Virus record (IMG/VR): IMGVR_UViG_3300042861_000760
Span: 1-27,562 of that record
Direction: 5' to 3' (one strand)
Source of the DNA: a virus
Length of the DNA: 27,562 nt
Below are positions 7,612 through 15,101 of this stretch, piece after piece; the first letter of the stretch is position 1, and every line of letters begins with the position of its first letter. The notes under the pieces were generated by a model. The model had not been told where the DNA came from. It searched no databases and saw only the letters and a list, made by a program, of their open reading frames with translations. Made by a program: the position numbers and the translations under genes.

Positions 7612-9422
7612 CCCACCTGCGCCTCGACGTCTACGACCCCCTCAACCAGACCTACCAGGGGACTTTGTCGCAGTCACTAACCAGCGAGTTTGTGGATGAG
7701 TTCAATCAGCCGGGCTACGGCACCGTCACCGTGCCCCTGTTTTCCACCGACGCAAGCCTGCTGGTGAAGGACGCCGTCGTGCGCGTCATCTATCGGGACT
7801 CGGTCAGGTTCGCTTGGTTTGTTGAGACCCGCGACCGGGATCTCGCGAACGCCAGCGGGCAGCAGACGCTCACGGCTTCGGGGCGCGGGCTGCTGGCCTG
7901 GCTTGAGGACGCCGTGCTCTACCCGCAGGGCGGGCTCGCGGACTTCCTCGCCCCCGACCGTCCCTTCAACTGGGCGTCCGAGCGGGGTGGCGGGTGGCGA
8001 CTCACCGGCAATTACCAGGACGCCCTCGCCGTTCAATGGCGCAACGACACGACAGCGCGAGCTGGCCTTCCTGTCAGGTGGAAGGACCCGCTCGCGTCGT
8101 GGATTTGGCGCACCAACCCGTCGACCACCGTGCAGCGCGGCACCGTCAACTGGTTCTTCCGAGACTTCACGCTGACCGACTCCAAGCGCATCAAGTTCTA
8201 CGCCTCGTGCGACAACCAGATGGATGTGTTTCTTGATGGTCAGCAAATCATGTCGTCCAGCGATTTCGATGCCGAGGCGGCGTCCTTCACGCAGATGGCT
8301 CGGTTCACGATCCGCCTCGGTGTCGGCACACACACCCTGTCGGCCCGGGTTCGTAACGACAAGCCGTGGCAGCGGTACGACATTGACGTCGCCACCGACG
8401 ACAAGGTCTCCTGCGCTGGTCACGGCCTCGCTAACGGCACCCAGGTCACGATTACTGACAAAACCGGCGCCAACGGGCTCACCAAAGGCGGCGACTATTA
8501 CGTTCGGGCCAGGTCTGACGACGATTTCAAGCTGGCAACCAGCAACTCAGACGGCACCATTGTCAACGTCACCTCCAACGGCAAACTCGATTTACGGTTG
8601 AAGGCCGACAACACGGCCGGATTCATCCTGACAGGTATCCAGTTGGACGCCGACGGCAAGGAAACTGACACGGTCGTTGTGCGCACCAACACCGACTGGC
8701 AGGTGTCGTCAATTGAGCCGTATTGGCGGCCGGCGCTCATTCTCAAGGTGCTTGCCCAGGAGGCCGCCACGCGCGGCGTCTACCGGCTGAACCAGCTCAC
8801 CTACGGGTACGACTTCACGGCCCCCAGTAGCGGTGCCTGGTCAACGGAAGTGGACCTCACCTTGAAGGTCGGCGCCACCCTGCTCACCGTCCTTGACGAC
8901 ATGGTCGATTTGGGCAACGACTTCTGGCTCAACCCCGCGACGCTTGAGCTCGACGCCTGGGAGTCTCGGGGCAGCGATTTGTCAGCCACCGTCTTCCTCG
9001 ACACCGGGCAGAACCTTGCCCGATTTTCAACCACCGTCGAAAGGCCCCTCAAGACCGTGGCTTTGGTACGCACGAAGGAGGGCTGGCTCCGGGCAGCCGA
9101 CGAGATTCTGCGGACCGCTAACGGCTGGCGCGAGACTTTCCTTGAGTACGGCAACACGGCGTCAGAGAATGTGGCGAAGCGGAACGCTCAACGAGTATTG
9201 GGGCGCACCGGCAAAACCCAGGTGGTCACGTCAGGGGTCGAGGTCGTTGTCACCACCGGAGCCACCCCCTACGTCGATTTCACCGTCGGCGACGTCGTTT
9301 CCATCCCTAGCCCGTCTGGCATGGGCCTGCCGAATAAGGCCCGGATCTTGTCCATTGGTCTCAAGGAGGAGGGCGGCGGCGTGTCCTTCCAGCCCGAGCT
9401 TGAGGTGATCACAAGTGCCTGA
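7608..9422 (+). CDS. Gp37-like tail hub protein with inserted adhesin-type domains
   Basis: About 604 aa. Two GTG codons are possible; 7608 is preferred because GTGA overlaps the previous stop and GGGCGG (7595-7600) is well spaced; 7602 would add two residues. The ends resemble the siphovirus ReqiPepy6 Gp37-like family: an N-terminal LTSEFVDEFNQPGYGTVTVP and a C-terminal region ending GGVSFQPELEVITSA. These proteins form the baseplate hub below the distal tail ring. Between them lie a PA14-like beta-sandwich (about nt 7960-8390; FYASCDNQMDVFLDGQQI) and a segment with the common phage motif HGLANGTQVTITD followed by YYVRARSDDDFKLA (about nt 8410-8600). The added domains may bind surface glycans; that is inference. 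Confidence 0.7.
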   Translation: MTHLRLDVYDPLNQTYQGTLSQSLTSEFVDEFNQPGYGTVTVPLFSTDASLLVKDAVVRVIYRDSVRFAWFVETRDRDLANASGQQTLTASGRGLLAWLEDAVLYPQGGLADFLAPDRPFNWASERGGGWRLTGNYQDALAVQWRNDTTARAGLPVRWKDPLASWIWRTNPSTTVQRGTVNWFFRDFTLTDSKRIKFYASCDNQMDVFLDGQQIMSSSDFDAEAASFTQMARFTIRLGVGTHTLSARVRNDKPWQRYDIDVATDDKVSCAGHGLANGTQVTITDKTGANGLTKGGDYYVRARSDDDFKLATSNSDGTIVNVTSNGKLDLRLKADNTAGFILTGIQLDADGKETDTVVVRTNTDWQVSSIEPYWRPALILKVLAQEAATRGVYRLNQLTYGYDFTAPSSGAWSTEVDLTLKVGATLLTVLDDMVDLGNDFWLNPATLELDAWESRGSDLSATVFLDTGQNLARFSTTVERPLKTVALVRTKEGWLRAADEILRTANGWRETFLEYGNTASENVAKRNAQRVLGRTGKTQVVTSGVEVVVTTGATPYVDFTVGDVVSIPSPSGMGLPNKARILSIGLKEEGGGVSFQPELEVITSA

Positions 9423-10716
9423 CGGTCAACTGCGGCGCGCCCCGCAGTTGTGGGAGCAGCGCCTCGCCCGCACCACCGCCATCCTCGGCGCCGGGATCTC
9501 CTCCTCGGGGGACGCGACCGCCATCGTGCCCCCGTCCCCACCCCCTGGCACTGGCGGCGGCACCGAGCCCGCACCAGTCGCACCCGCCCCCGGCCTCTTC
9601 ATCGCCCCCTCGACGCCCACCCTCATCGGCTCCGTGCAGGGCATCAACGTCGTCTGGAATGGCCTCAACTCTGCCGGCGACCTGTGGCCATCCGACACGT
9701 CCTACGTCGAAGTCCACATGTCCACCGCGGGCACCGGGTTCACGCCAGATTCGAGCACCTTGAAGGGCCGCCTGGCCCGTCCTGGTGGGCTTGCAGTCAC
9801 CGGGCTTTCAAGCGGCGTCACCTATCATTTCCGTTTGCGTGGCGCTGACGCGGCGGGGAACTACACCACCGCGGGCTCGGCTGCCAGCGGAACAACTGGC
9901 CTGATCAGCGGTCCGGACATTGCCGCTAACGCCATCACGGCCAACAGCATCGTCGCTGGCACGATCACCGGCTGGAGCATCAACGCGGCCTACCTGTCAG
10001 GTGGCACGATCAGCGGCGGGTTCATCACGGGTGGCACCGTCAGCGGCGGGTTCATAACCGGTGGCACCGTCAGCGGTGCCCTCGTCACCGGCGGCACCAT
10101 CCAATCATCAACTGGTAACCGTCGCATTGCCATCACCAGCGGCGACACCATCGACTTCTACTACGATAACGTCAAGCGATTCGATATCGCCGCGCTTGAC
10201 ACCGCCGACGGGTACGTTGCTGGGTTCTCCGCAGGCCTTGACGTTGACGGTGGGCTTGAGGTCAACGCCGCCGACGTTGACATGCCAGGCGTGTACGACA
10301 ACGACACCGGCACCGCCATTGACAATGTCGGCATTACAGCCGGCTTTCGGTTGCGCCGCAAGTCCAGCCGCCAAGCCGTCAAGTACGACATCGCCACACT
10401 CACACAATCCTTGTCCGATTCTGTCGACGAGGCCCGCAAGTCAGACGTGACCACCGTTGACCCGTCCGCCGTGCTAGACGTGTCCGTGGTTGAGTTCTCC
10501 GCAATCGAGCAGGGTGAGCCGACAGACATTCGAGTTCTCGGTTTCATTGCCGAAGATGTAGCCGACAAGCTGCCCATCGCGGTCACTCGACTACCAGACG
10601 GCTCCCCCGCTGGTGTCGCGGACACTCCCATGATCGCCGCCATCCTCGCGGTCGTTCAAGACCAGGCCGCCAACATCGAAGACTTGCGCGCCCGCATCGA
10701 AGCCCTGGAGGCCTAA
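9415..10716 (+). CDS. Tail tip/fibre protein with fibronectin III and S74-like C-terminal chaperone domain
   Basis: 433 aa, GTG at 9415 inside the end of the previous gene, with GAGGTGA upstream. A Pro-rich linker precedes a fibronectin type III-like domain at about residues 60-160 (LTVTGL/YHFRLRGADAAGN pattern). A Gly-rich repeat region follows (GGTISGGFITGG and two further copies), likely a beta-helix or trimeric shaft. From Ser317 the sequence SSRQAVKYDI, then VLGFIAEDVADKLP and a terminal coiled coil (NIEDLRARIEALEA), matches the layout of peptidase S74 intramolecular chaperone domains, which trimerise fibres and in active forms cleave themselves before the Ser. Whether this copy cleaves is not known. 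Confidence 0.72.
   Translation: MPDGQLRRAPQLWEQRLARTTAILGAGISSSGDATAIVPPSPPPGTGGGTEPAPVAPAPGLFIAPSTPTLIGSVQGINVVWNGLNSAGDLWPSDTSYVEVHMSTAGTGFTPDSSTLKGRLARPGGLAVTGLSSGVTYHFRLRGADAAGNYTTAGSAASGTTGLISGPDIAANAITANSIVAGTITGWSINAAYLSGGTISGGFITGGTVSGGFITGGTVSGALVTGGTIQSSTGNRRIAITSGDTIDFYYDNVKRFDIAALDTADGYVAGFSAGLDVDGGLEVNAADVDMPGVYDNDTGTAIDNVGITAGFRLRRKSSRQAVKYDIATLTQSLSDSVDEARKSDVTTVDPSAVLDVSVVEFSAIEQGEPTDIRVLGFIAEDVADKLPIAVTRLPDGSPAGVADTPMIAAILAVVQDQAANIEDLRARIEALEA
10000..10089 (+). repeat. Three 30-bp tandem repeats in the fibre shaft
   Basis: Units at 10000-10029, 10030-10059 and 10060-10089, each beginning GGTGGCACSRTCAGCGG, encode GGT(I/V)SGGFITG-like decapeptides. The third unit diverges at its 3' end. 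The repeat could expand or contract by recombination and so change shaft length. Confidence 0.8.
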
Positions 10717-12149
10717 TGCCTTTGCCCGGTAACGTGTCGACGCTTGTCGTCATCGGCACCTTCCTCACCCCAGAGGGCAACCCCTCAACCGGCACCATCA
10801 CGTTCACGCCCTCCCGTTGGCTGACCAACTCCGGCGCCGACGTCGCCATCCCCAACTCGGGCGTCACCAAGACGCTGGGCACGGCGGGCAACTTCACCGT
10901 CACCCTGCCGGTCACCGACGACGGCGACCTCCAGCCCGCCAACTGGTACTACACAGTCTCCGAGGTTGTTGACGGCGTCAGCCAGTCCTATGCGCTGCTC
11001 CTGCCCGGGACGGCTGGGTCGGGTGGCACCGTCTACCTCGCCGACCTGGCCCCCGCCGGGGAGCTCGGCCCGGAGTACGCCAGCCTCCGCGGCCCCGCCG
11101 GCGAGGCCGCCACCCTCGCCATCGGCACCACGACCTCAGTGTCCAACGCTGGCACCGCCTCCGTCACCAACGTCGGCACCAACACCAACGGCACCCTCAA
11201 CTTCGTGCTCCGCGACGGCCCCACCGGCCCGCAAGGGGCGACCGGCCCTCAGGGTCCCCAGGGCTCGGCAGCCACCGTCACCGTCGGCACCGTCGGCTCA
11301 GTTGCCTTCGGCGGCACCGCGACAGTCACCAACTCCGGCACGTCCGGCGCAGCTGTCCTCGACTTCGTCGTCGTCCAAGGCCCGCAGGGATCGACCGGGC
11401 CGCAGGGTCCGCAGGGCGACCAGGGTCCGACCGGGCCGACTGGGCCAACGGGCGCTACCGGGCCGCAGGGCGCGACTGGCACGGCAGCCACGGTCACGGT
11501 CGGGACCATCGGCTTCGTTGACTATCCCGGCCCCGGCACAGTCACCAACTCGGGCACCTCCGGCTCGGCCGTCCTGGACTTCGTCCTCGTGCGCGGCCCC
11601 CAGGGCGCCATCGGCGACCTCACCGCAGCTGCCCCGCTGCGCTACGTCGGCTCCGAGTTCGGGCTGAACGTCGGCACAGGCCTAGAGACCGCGGGCACCA
11701 CTCTGGCTGTCACCTACGGCACGGTCGCGGCGGCGCTCGGCACCACGACCGCCGGCACGGTCAACAGGGCGGCGCGGCAGGACCACGTCCACGCCATGCC
11801 CACCGCGACCGACGTCGGCGCCATCGGCACAGCCGCCCTCACCACCAGCAACCCGGCCGCCCTGGCCGCAGCTGCGGCCCCAGGCACCGCCACCAACGTC
11901 GCGCGCCTAGACCACGTCCACCCCTTCCCCACGCCCTCCGATATCGGAGCGGTCGGGAATGCCCTAATTGCGAACAGCAAAGGGGCGCTGATTACGTCCA
12001 CCGGCTCAGTCGTGGATGACCTCACCGTGGGCACGGACGGGCACGTCCTGACCGCCGACTCAACTCAGACCCTAGGCATCAAGTGGGCAGCCGTAGGCGG
12101 CGGCAAAGACGACGCAGACAACATCATCGCCGTTCAGGTATTCGGATAA
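10716..12149 (+). CDS. Collagen-like tail fibre protein
   Basis: 477 aa; the ATG at 10716 overlaps the previous stop (TAATG). The N-terminal beta domain (TLVVIGTFLTPEGNPSTGTI) is of the type seen at the base of actinophage fibres. Gly-X-Y collagen repeats are at about nt 11218-11266 and 11383-11481, with a short GPQGAIG at about 11600. Between them is a module of about 40 aa present three times (TVTVGT, TVTNSGTSG, AVLDFV pattern). The C-terminal part holds two copies of an RxDHVHxxPTxxDIGA element (around nt 11780 and 11910), a motif common in tail fibres. Collagen-like triple helices give rigid trimers that carry receptor-binding tips. It is probably secreted only with the virion, without a signal peptide. 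Confidence 0.85.
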   Translation: MPLPGNVSTLVVIGTFLTPEGNPSTGTITFTPSRWLTNSGADVAIPNSGVTKTLGTAGNFTVTLPVTDDGDLQPANWYYTVSEVVDGVSQSYALLLPGTAGSGGTVYLADLAPAGELGPEYASLRGPAGEAATLAIGTTTSVSNAGTASVTNVGTNTNGTLNFVLRDGPTGPQGATGPQGPQGSAATVTVGTVGSVAFGGTATVTNSGTSGAAVLDFVVVQGPQGSTGPQGPQGDQGPTGPTGPTGATGPQGATGTAATVTVGTIGFVDYPGPGTVTNSGTSGSAVLDFVLVRGPQGAIGDLTAAAPLRYVGSEFGLNVGTGLETAGTTLAVTYGTVAAALGTTTAGTVNRAARQDHVHAMPTATDVGAIGTAALTTSNPAALAAAAAPGTATNVARLDHVHPFPTPSDIGAVGNALIANSKGALITSTGSVVDDLTVGTDGHVLTADSTQTLGIKWAAVGGGKDDADNIIAVQVFG

Positions 12150-12164
12150 GGAGCAACGACTCTC

Positions 12165-12527
12165 ATGGCTACATTCACTAAGACCCTCCTGTCCGGTTCC
12201 ACGCGGGGCAAGGGCATCAAGGTCGCTGCTACGTCATCGAGCGGCACGACCATTCACACCACGGGCACGTCTGCGACCACGATTGACGAGGTGTGGTTGT
12301 ACGCCTACAACGGGCACTCGTCGGCTGTGCTGATGACGTTGCAGATGGGTGGCACGGCTACACCGGATGACGACATCAAGGTCACGATTCCCGCACAGTC
12401 GGGCCTAGTGCTTGTCGCTCCTGGCCTGACTCTGACGGGTGACGGGTCTGCGGGGCTCGTCGTCCGCGCCTACGCCGCGACCACTAACGTGATTACGATT
12501 CACGGTTACGTCAACAGGATCGCCTAA
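12165..12527 (+). CDS. Small beta-rich structural protein of the fibre region
   Basis: 120 aa, ATG at 12165 with GGAGC about 10 bases upstream. The sequence is Thr/Ser/Ala-rich with alternating hydrophobic residues (VLMTLQMGG, GLVLVAPGLTLTGDG, NVITIHGYVNRIA) and no long helix, which suggests a compact beta-sandwich. It lies between the collagen-like and glycine-rich fibre genes, and its stop overlaps the next start (TAATG), so it is probably a virion component or fibre accessory. I do not recognise a named family with certainty. Confidence 0.6.
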   Translation: MATFTKTLLSGSTRGKGIKVAATSSSGTTIHTTGTSATTIDEVWLYAYNGHSSAVLMTLQMGGTATPDDDIKVTIPAQSGLVLVAPGLTLTGDGSAGLVVRAYAATTNVITIHGYVNRIA

Positions 12528-13483
12528 TGAGTAGGCGGTCTCGTCTATTTGTCAGCACGGCAGTCAAGGACTGGGGTAAATCGCCGCTTACCCGTGTTCC
12601 TGACACTTCGTTTCCTGACGTTCGCTTCCTCGTTGTTGCTGGCGGTGGCGGTGGTGGGTACAACAAGGCTGGCGGTGGCGGTGGTGGTGGCTATCGTTGC
12701 AGCGTTCCCGGTGAAACGTCTGGCGGTGGCGCGTCTGCCGAGACTGTCGTCACGGCTACGACTGGAACTCCGTATTCCATTACTGTCGGTGGTGGTGGGG
12801 CTGGATCAACTGGTAGCGCGACTGGGTCTAACGGCTCCAATACGGTTTTTGACACGGTTACGTCCACGGGCGGCGGCGGTGGCGGGTATTACGGAGGCCT
12901 CAACGACTACAGCGGAGTTTCTGGAGGTTCGGGTGGTGGTGCCGCTGGAGGCGATTCTGATAGGCCGCGCGCAGGCGGTAGCGGCACCACAAATCAAGGC
13001 TATGCCGGAGGCGGGGGGTACTTCCAAGTTGGTGGCGGCGCTGCGGGTGGCGGCGGTGGCGCTGCCGCTGCTGGTACGACCGCAACAAGCAACAACGGCG
13101 GCGCCGGTGGCGCTGGTAGGGCATCCTCAATCACAGGGTCATCAGTCACTCGCGCTGGCGGCGGCGGTGGAGCGCCATATCAGGCTAGCGGTTCTGGTGG
13201 GGCTGCCGGTAGCGGAGGCGGTGGTGCCGGAGCAGGTTCAACTAACACCGACGGCGGCAACGGCACAACGAACACGGGCGGCGGCGGTGGCGGCAATCAG
13301 TTCCGCAGTTCTGGCACCACGACCGGAGGTAATGGTGGCTCTGGCGTCATAATCCTGTCTATTCCAGAGGCCAACACTGCGACCTTCTCCGGTGGCGTGA
13401 CGCAGACCTCGACCACGTCGGGCGGTCGCCGCATTTACACGATCACGGCTGCCGGTGTGTCTGACACCGTGACCTTCGCATAG
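12527..13483 (+). CDS. Glycine-rich tail fibre / receptor-binding protein
   Basis: 318 aa; the ATG at 12527 overlaps the previous stop. After about 30 residues the sequence FLVVAGGGGGG opens a long region dominated by Gly runs, Ala, Ser and Asn (residues about 40-270), followed by a C-terminal segment (SGVIILSIPEANTATFSGG and TYTITAAG-type strands). This is the known layout of glycine-rich phage adhesins, whose polyglycine helices sandwich to form a receptor-binding surface with variable loops. Codons here use more T in third position (GGT, GCT) than the early genes. It is a likely host-range determinant. Confidence 0.78.
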   Translation: MSRRSRLFVSTAVKDWGKSPLTRVPDTSFPDVRFLVVAGGGGGGYNKAGGGGGGGYRCSVPGETSGGGASAETVVTATTGTPYSITVGGGGAGSTGSATGSNGSNTVFDTVTSTGGGGGGYYGGLNDYSGVSGGSGGGAAGGDSDRPRAGGSGTTNQGYAGGGGYFQVGGGAAGGGGGAAAAGTTATSNNGGAGGAGRASSITGSSVTRAGGGGGAPYQASGSGGAAGSGGGGAGAGSTNTDGGNGTTNTGGGGGGNQFRSSGTTTGGNGGSGVIILSIPEANTATFSGGVTQTSTTSGGRRIYTITAAGVSDTVTFA

Positions 13484-13491
13484 GAGTGACT

Positions 13492-13851
13492 GTGGCTCAT
13501 TACGCATACCTAGACGCGGATAACGTCGTCACGCAGGTCATCGTCGGCAAGGACGAGGACGAGGACGGCGTCGACTGGGAACAGTATTACGGCGCGGTCC
13601 GCACGTCGTACAACACTCACGGGGGGCAGCACACCAACGGCGGCACGCCGTTCAGAATGAACTACGCGGGCATCGGATTCACCTTCGATCCCGACTTCGG
13701 ACCTGACGGCGCCTTCATTCCCCCGCAGCCGTTCCCGTCGTGGACGCTCAACCTTGATACAGCCCTATGGGATGCACCTACACCGATGCCTGCCGAGGGT
13801 GGCCCGTGGATGTGGGACGAGGAAACCCTGTCATGGGTGGAACTAACCTAG
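13492..13851 (+). CDS. Small phage structural protein of the fibre region
   Basis: 119 aa. The GTG at 13492 is preferred over the GTG at 13486 because AGGAG (13482-13486) then has a 5-base spacer; 13486 would place the start inside the ribosome-binding site. The protein begins AHYAYLDADNVVTQVIVGKD and contains a GIGFTFDPDFGPDGAFIPPQ segment, followed by WTLNLDTALWDAP. This layout (short strand, acidic loop, NYAGIG, FIPPQPFPSW) is widespread in phages of many hosts, where it is encoded with virion genes. The precise role is unknown; chaperone or fibre-tip attachment are possibilities. Confidence 0.68.
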   Translation: MAHYAYLDADNVVTQVIVGKDEDEDGVDWEQYYGAVRTSYNTHGGQHTNGGTPFRMNYAGIGFTFDPDFGPDGAFIPPQPFPSWTLNLDTALWDAPTPMPAEGGPWMWDEETLSWVELT

Positions 13852-13924
13852 GGGTTGGCGATCCCTGTCCATAACCGCGTGTCGGCCTGGCCTTGATGTC
13901 GGGCACCGTTGGGAGGATGACGGT

Positions 13925-14092
13925 ATGACTCATTGGTCGGTAGACCTCAATGCGGGAGCCTCTTACCTGACACTGACAGATAAGCCCATCGTCAGGACTG
14001 TGCAGGCGGGTCCGGTGAACGTGGACCTTGACGCCCAGGGCGAGGCGGTCGGTGTTGAGTTTCTGCATTCCGGTCCGGTGGTGACGGCATGA
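13925..14092 (+). CDS. Small DUF2283-like protein
   Basis: 55 aa, ATG at 13925 after GGGAGGA (13911-13917). The sequence ASYLTLTDKPIVRT followed by VNVDLDAQGEAVGVEFL has the pattern of the DUF2283 family: a strand, then a D-x-D-x-x-G-x-x-x-G-[IV]-E strand. The family's function is not known. It overlaps the next start by ATGA. The 73 bases before it (13852-13924) hold only its ribosome-binding site. Confidence 0.65.
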   Translation: MTHWSVDLNAGASYLTLTDKPIVRTVQAGPVNVDLDAQGEAVGVEFLHSGPVVTA

Positions 14093-14271
14093 CCCACGAT
14101 CCGCTATGCAAAGGCGACGAGATCGACTACGCCTGCATGTGCCCACTCATCGCCAGGGTGAGGGCTGACACTAGGCAAGGCATCGTGGACGGGCTCAAGA
14201 TCGGTCTACCCGAATCGGACACCCGCGACGCTGCCGTCAGCATCGCCACCTTTGCTACGTCCGCAACGTAA
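14089..14271 (+). CDS. Small conserved phage protein, unknown function
   Basis: 60 aa; ATG at 14089 overlaps the previous stop (ATGA). It contains two Cys (YACMCPLIARVRADTRQ), a pattern seen in short actinophage proteins at the end of the tail operon (Cys-x-Cys followed by LIARVR). A metal site is possible but with only three Cys in the protein it would be incomplete. Role unknown. Confidence 0.55.
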   Translation: MTHDPLCKGDEIDYACMCPLIARVRADTRQGIVDGLKIGLPESDTRDAAVSIATFATSAT

Positions 14272-14358
14272 GAGTTAGAGCCTCTGGTCCATAAGTGTGT
14301 GACTTAGGTGGGTTGCCGAGCCTAAATGCCACGACTATGGCTGTAGGAGTTGCGGACA

Positions 14359-14396
14359 CTTCTCATAGGCGGGGTTTATCCCCCGGTGATGAGAAG
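14359..14396. terminator. Hairpin between convergent units
   Basis: Outer stem CTTCTCAT (14359-14366) pairs with ATGAGAAG (14389-14396), and an inner stem CGGGG (14370-14374) pairs with CCCCG (14381-14385) around a TTTATC loop. It lies between the rightward tail operon and the leftward genes ending at 14411, so it can serve both. No T-tract follows on either strand, so it would be a non-canonical terminator. The rest of 14272-14410 shows no gene. Confidence 0.55.
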
Positions 14397-14410
14397 CGCG
14401 AACTTGCCAG

Positions 14411-14593
14411 TTAGCGCTTCCCGAGGGCGCGGCGCACAGTCATGCGGTCTACGCCCGCGACCCGAGCCGCCTCGGCCTCGGTCATGCCGCCCTCGACGGC
14501 CTCACGGATCGCCCCATAGAGCTCAGCCGCTAGCGCCCTTTCCTTCTCGCGGGCCGCGTTCCACCGCTTCCCCACGGCCTCCAGGCGAGTCAC
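14411..14593 (-). CDS. Small helix-turn-helix DNA-binding protein
   Basis: 60 aa from GTG at 14593 (a TTG at 14605 would add four residues; neither has a clear ribosome-binding site). An N-terminal charged helix (KRWNAAREKERALAAELYGAI) is followed by a helix-turn-helix (MTEAEAARVAGVDRMTVRRAL) and a basic tail. Small proteins of this layout in actinophages are regulators. It is leftward, overlaps the upstream gene by 71 bases and is probably translated from the same mRNA. It is the best candidate in this window for the protein that binds the palindromes at 14772-14809. Confidence 0.6.
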   Translation of the reverse strand: MTRLEAVGKRWNAAREKERALAAELYGAIREAVEGGMTEAEAARVAGVDRMTVRRALGKR

Positions 14594-14771
14594 GGGGCAA
14601 GTCAATCAGGTCAAGAAACGTGAGCCCCTGGGCGGCTAGTTCAGCCTCCACCTGGGCAAAGGCGACGTCGTACTGCCGCCTCGTGATGCGTTTCGCCAGT
14701 ACGTCAGCGCCCAGCCTGTCCGAAATGGCCCGCAACTGAGCAAGGCTGCGCGGTCCCCTGGTTCCCCCCAT
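14523..14771 (-). CDS. Small leftward protein of unknown function, probably leaderless
   Basis: 82 aa. ATG at 14771-14769 directly abuts the palindromic operator, leaving no room for a ribosome-binding site; TAGATT lies 7 bases upstream of the A, which fits a leaderless mRNA, common in actinobacteria. The first 60 residues are helical and charged (LAQLRAISDRLGADVLAKRI, TRRQYDVAFAQVEAELAAQG). The last 20 are encoded in the overlap with the next gene and look unconstrained. No family recognised. It may be a partner or modulator of the helix-turn-helix protein. Confidence 0.5.
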   Translation of the reverse strand: MGGTRGPRSLAQLRAISDRLGADVLAKRITRRQYDVAFAQVEAELAAQGLTFLDLIDLPRDSPGGRGEAVERGPREGKGASG

Positions 14772-14809
14772 GTAGACGAATCTACTGACCGGTCAGTAGA
14801 CATCTCTAC
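14772..14809. promoter_or_regulatory. Compound palindromic operator in a divergent promoter region
   Basis: Two 14-bp inverted repeats of the form GTAGA-N4-TCTAC (14772-14785 and 14796-14809) flank a perfect palindrome TGACCGGTCA (14786-14795), with 24 bp centre-to-centre between the outer sites. The inner halves join to make a 20-bp perfect palindrome at 14781-14800. It covers the presumed promoter of the leftward genes and lies 50 bp before the rightward zinc-ribbon gene, so a bound regulator could control both directions. Confidence 0.72.
14779..14784 (-). promoter_or_regulatory. -10 element for leaderless leftward transcript
   Basis: TAGATT on the minus strand (fits TAnnnT), seven bases before the ATG at 14771. 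No convincing TTGACA-like -35 is visible; the expected position falls in the distal palindrome. A rightward TACACT at 14807-14812 with CTGACC at 14785-14790 could be the opposing promoter. Confidence 0.45.
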
Positions 14810-14858
14810 ACTTCTGTCCCACTGATACCAGACCGTTACATCGGCCCCAGGGGCGCCC

Positions 14859-15101
14859 ATGACGTGCGACTACTGCGACACCGAGTTCGAGCCCACACAG
14901 ACCCGCTGGCTCTGCCCAGCGTGCAAGGCCAAACACCCGTGCTGCGACGGGGCACCCCTTCCAGTTACCCAGGAGCTAGAGAGTGGACACGCCGCAGATC
15001 GACGACTTCCTGCTGTGGGCCGCGACGATCGTGGTCGCCGTTACCGCAATAGCAGGCGGACTCGTCGCCCTCTACCGCCTCCTGACCGGGGCACTCAATA
15101 A
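14859..15101 (+). CDS. Small zinc-ribbon protein
   Basis: 80 aa in the open frame. The first 45 residues are convincing: CDYC and CPAC pairs (Cys3, 6, 19, 22) form a zinc ribbon, with a further CC at 28-29. From about residue 42 the frame overlaps the next gene at 14983 and reads as Arg-rich low-information sequence, so the functional part is probably only the N-terminus. AGGGG at 14849-14853 may be its ribosome-binding site. Zinc-ribbon miniproteins are frequent in actinophages; role unknown. It is the first gene of the rightward lysis operon. Confidence 0.5.
   Translation: MTCDYCDTEFEPTQTRWLCPACKAKHPCCDGAPLPVTQELESGHAADRRLPAVGRDDRGRRYRNSRRTRRPLPPPDRGTQ

Noticed and set aside
11249-11509. 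Leftward Pro/Gly frame opposite the collagen repeats
   Set aside because: Complement of Gly-X-Y codons also reads as a Gly-Pro pattern; artefact.
12549-13352. 267-aa frame inside the glycine-rich fibre gene
   Set aside because: Ala/Val/Arg-rich alternative reading of GGT/GGC runs.
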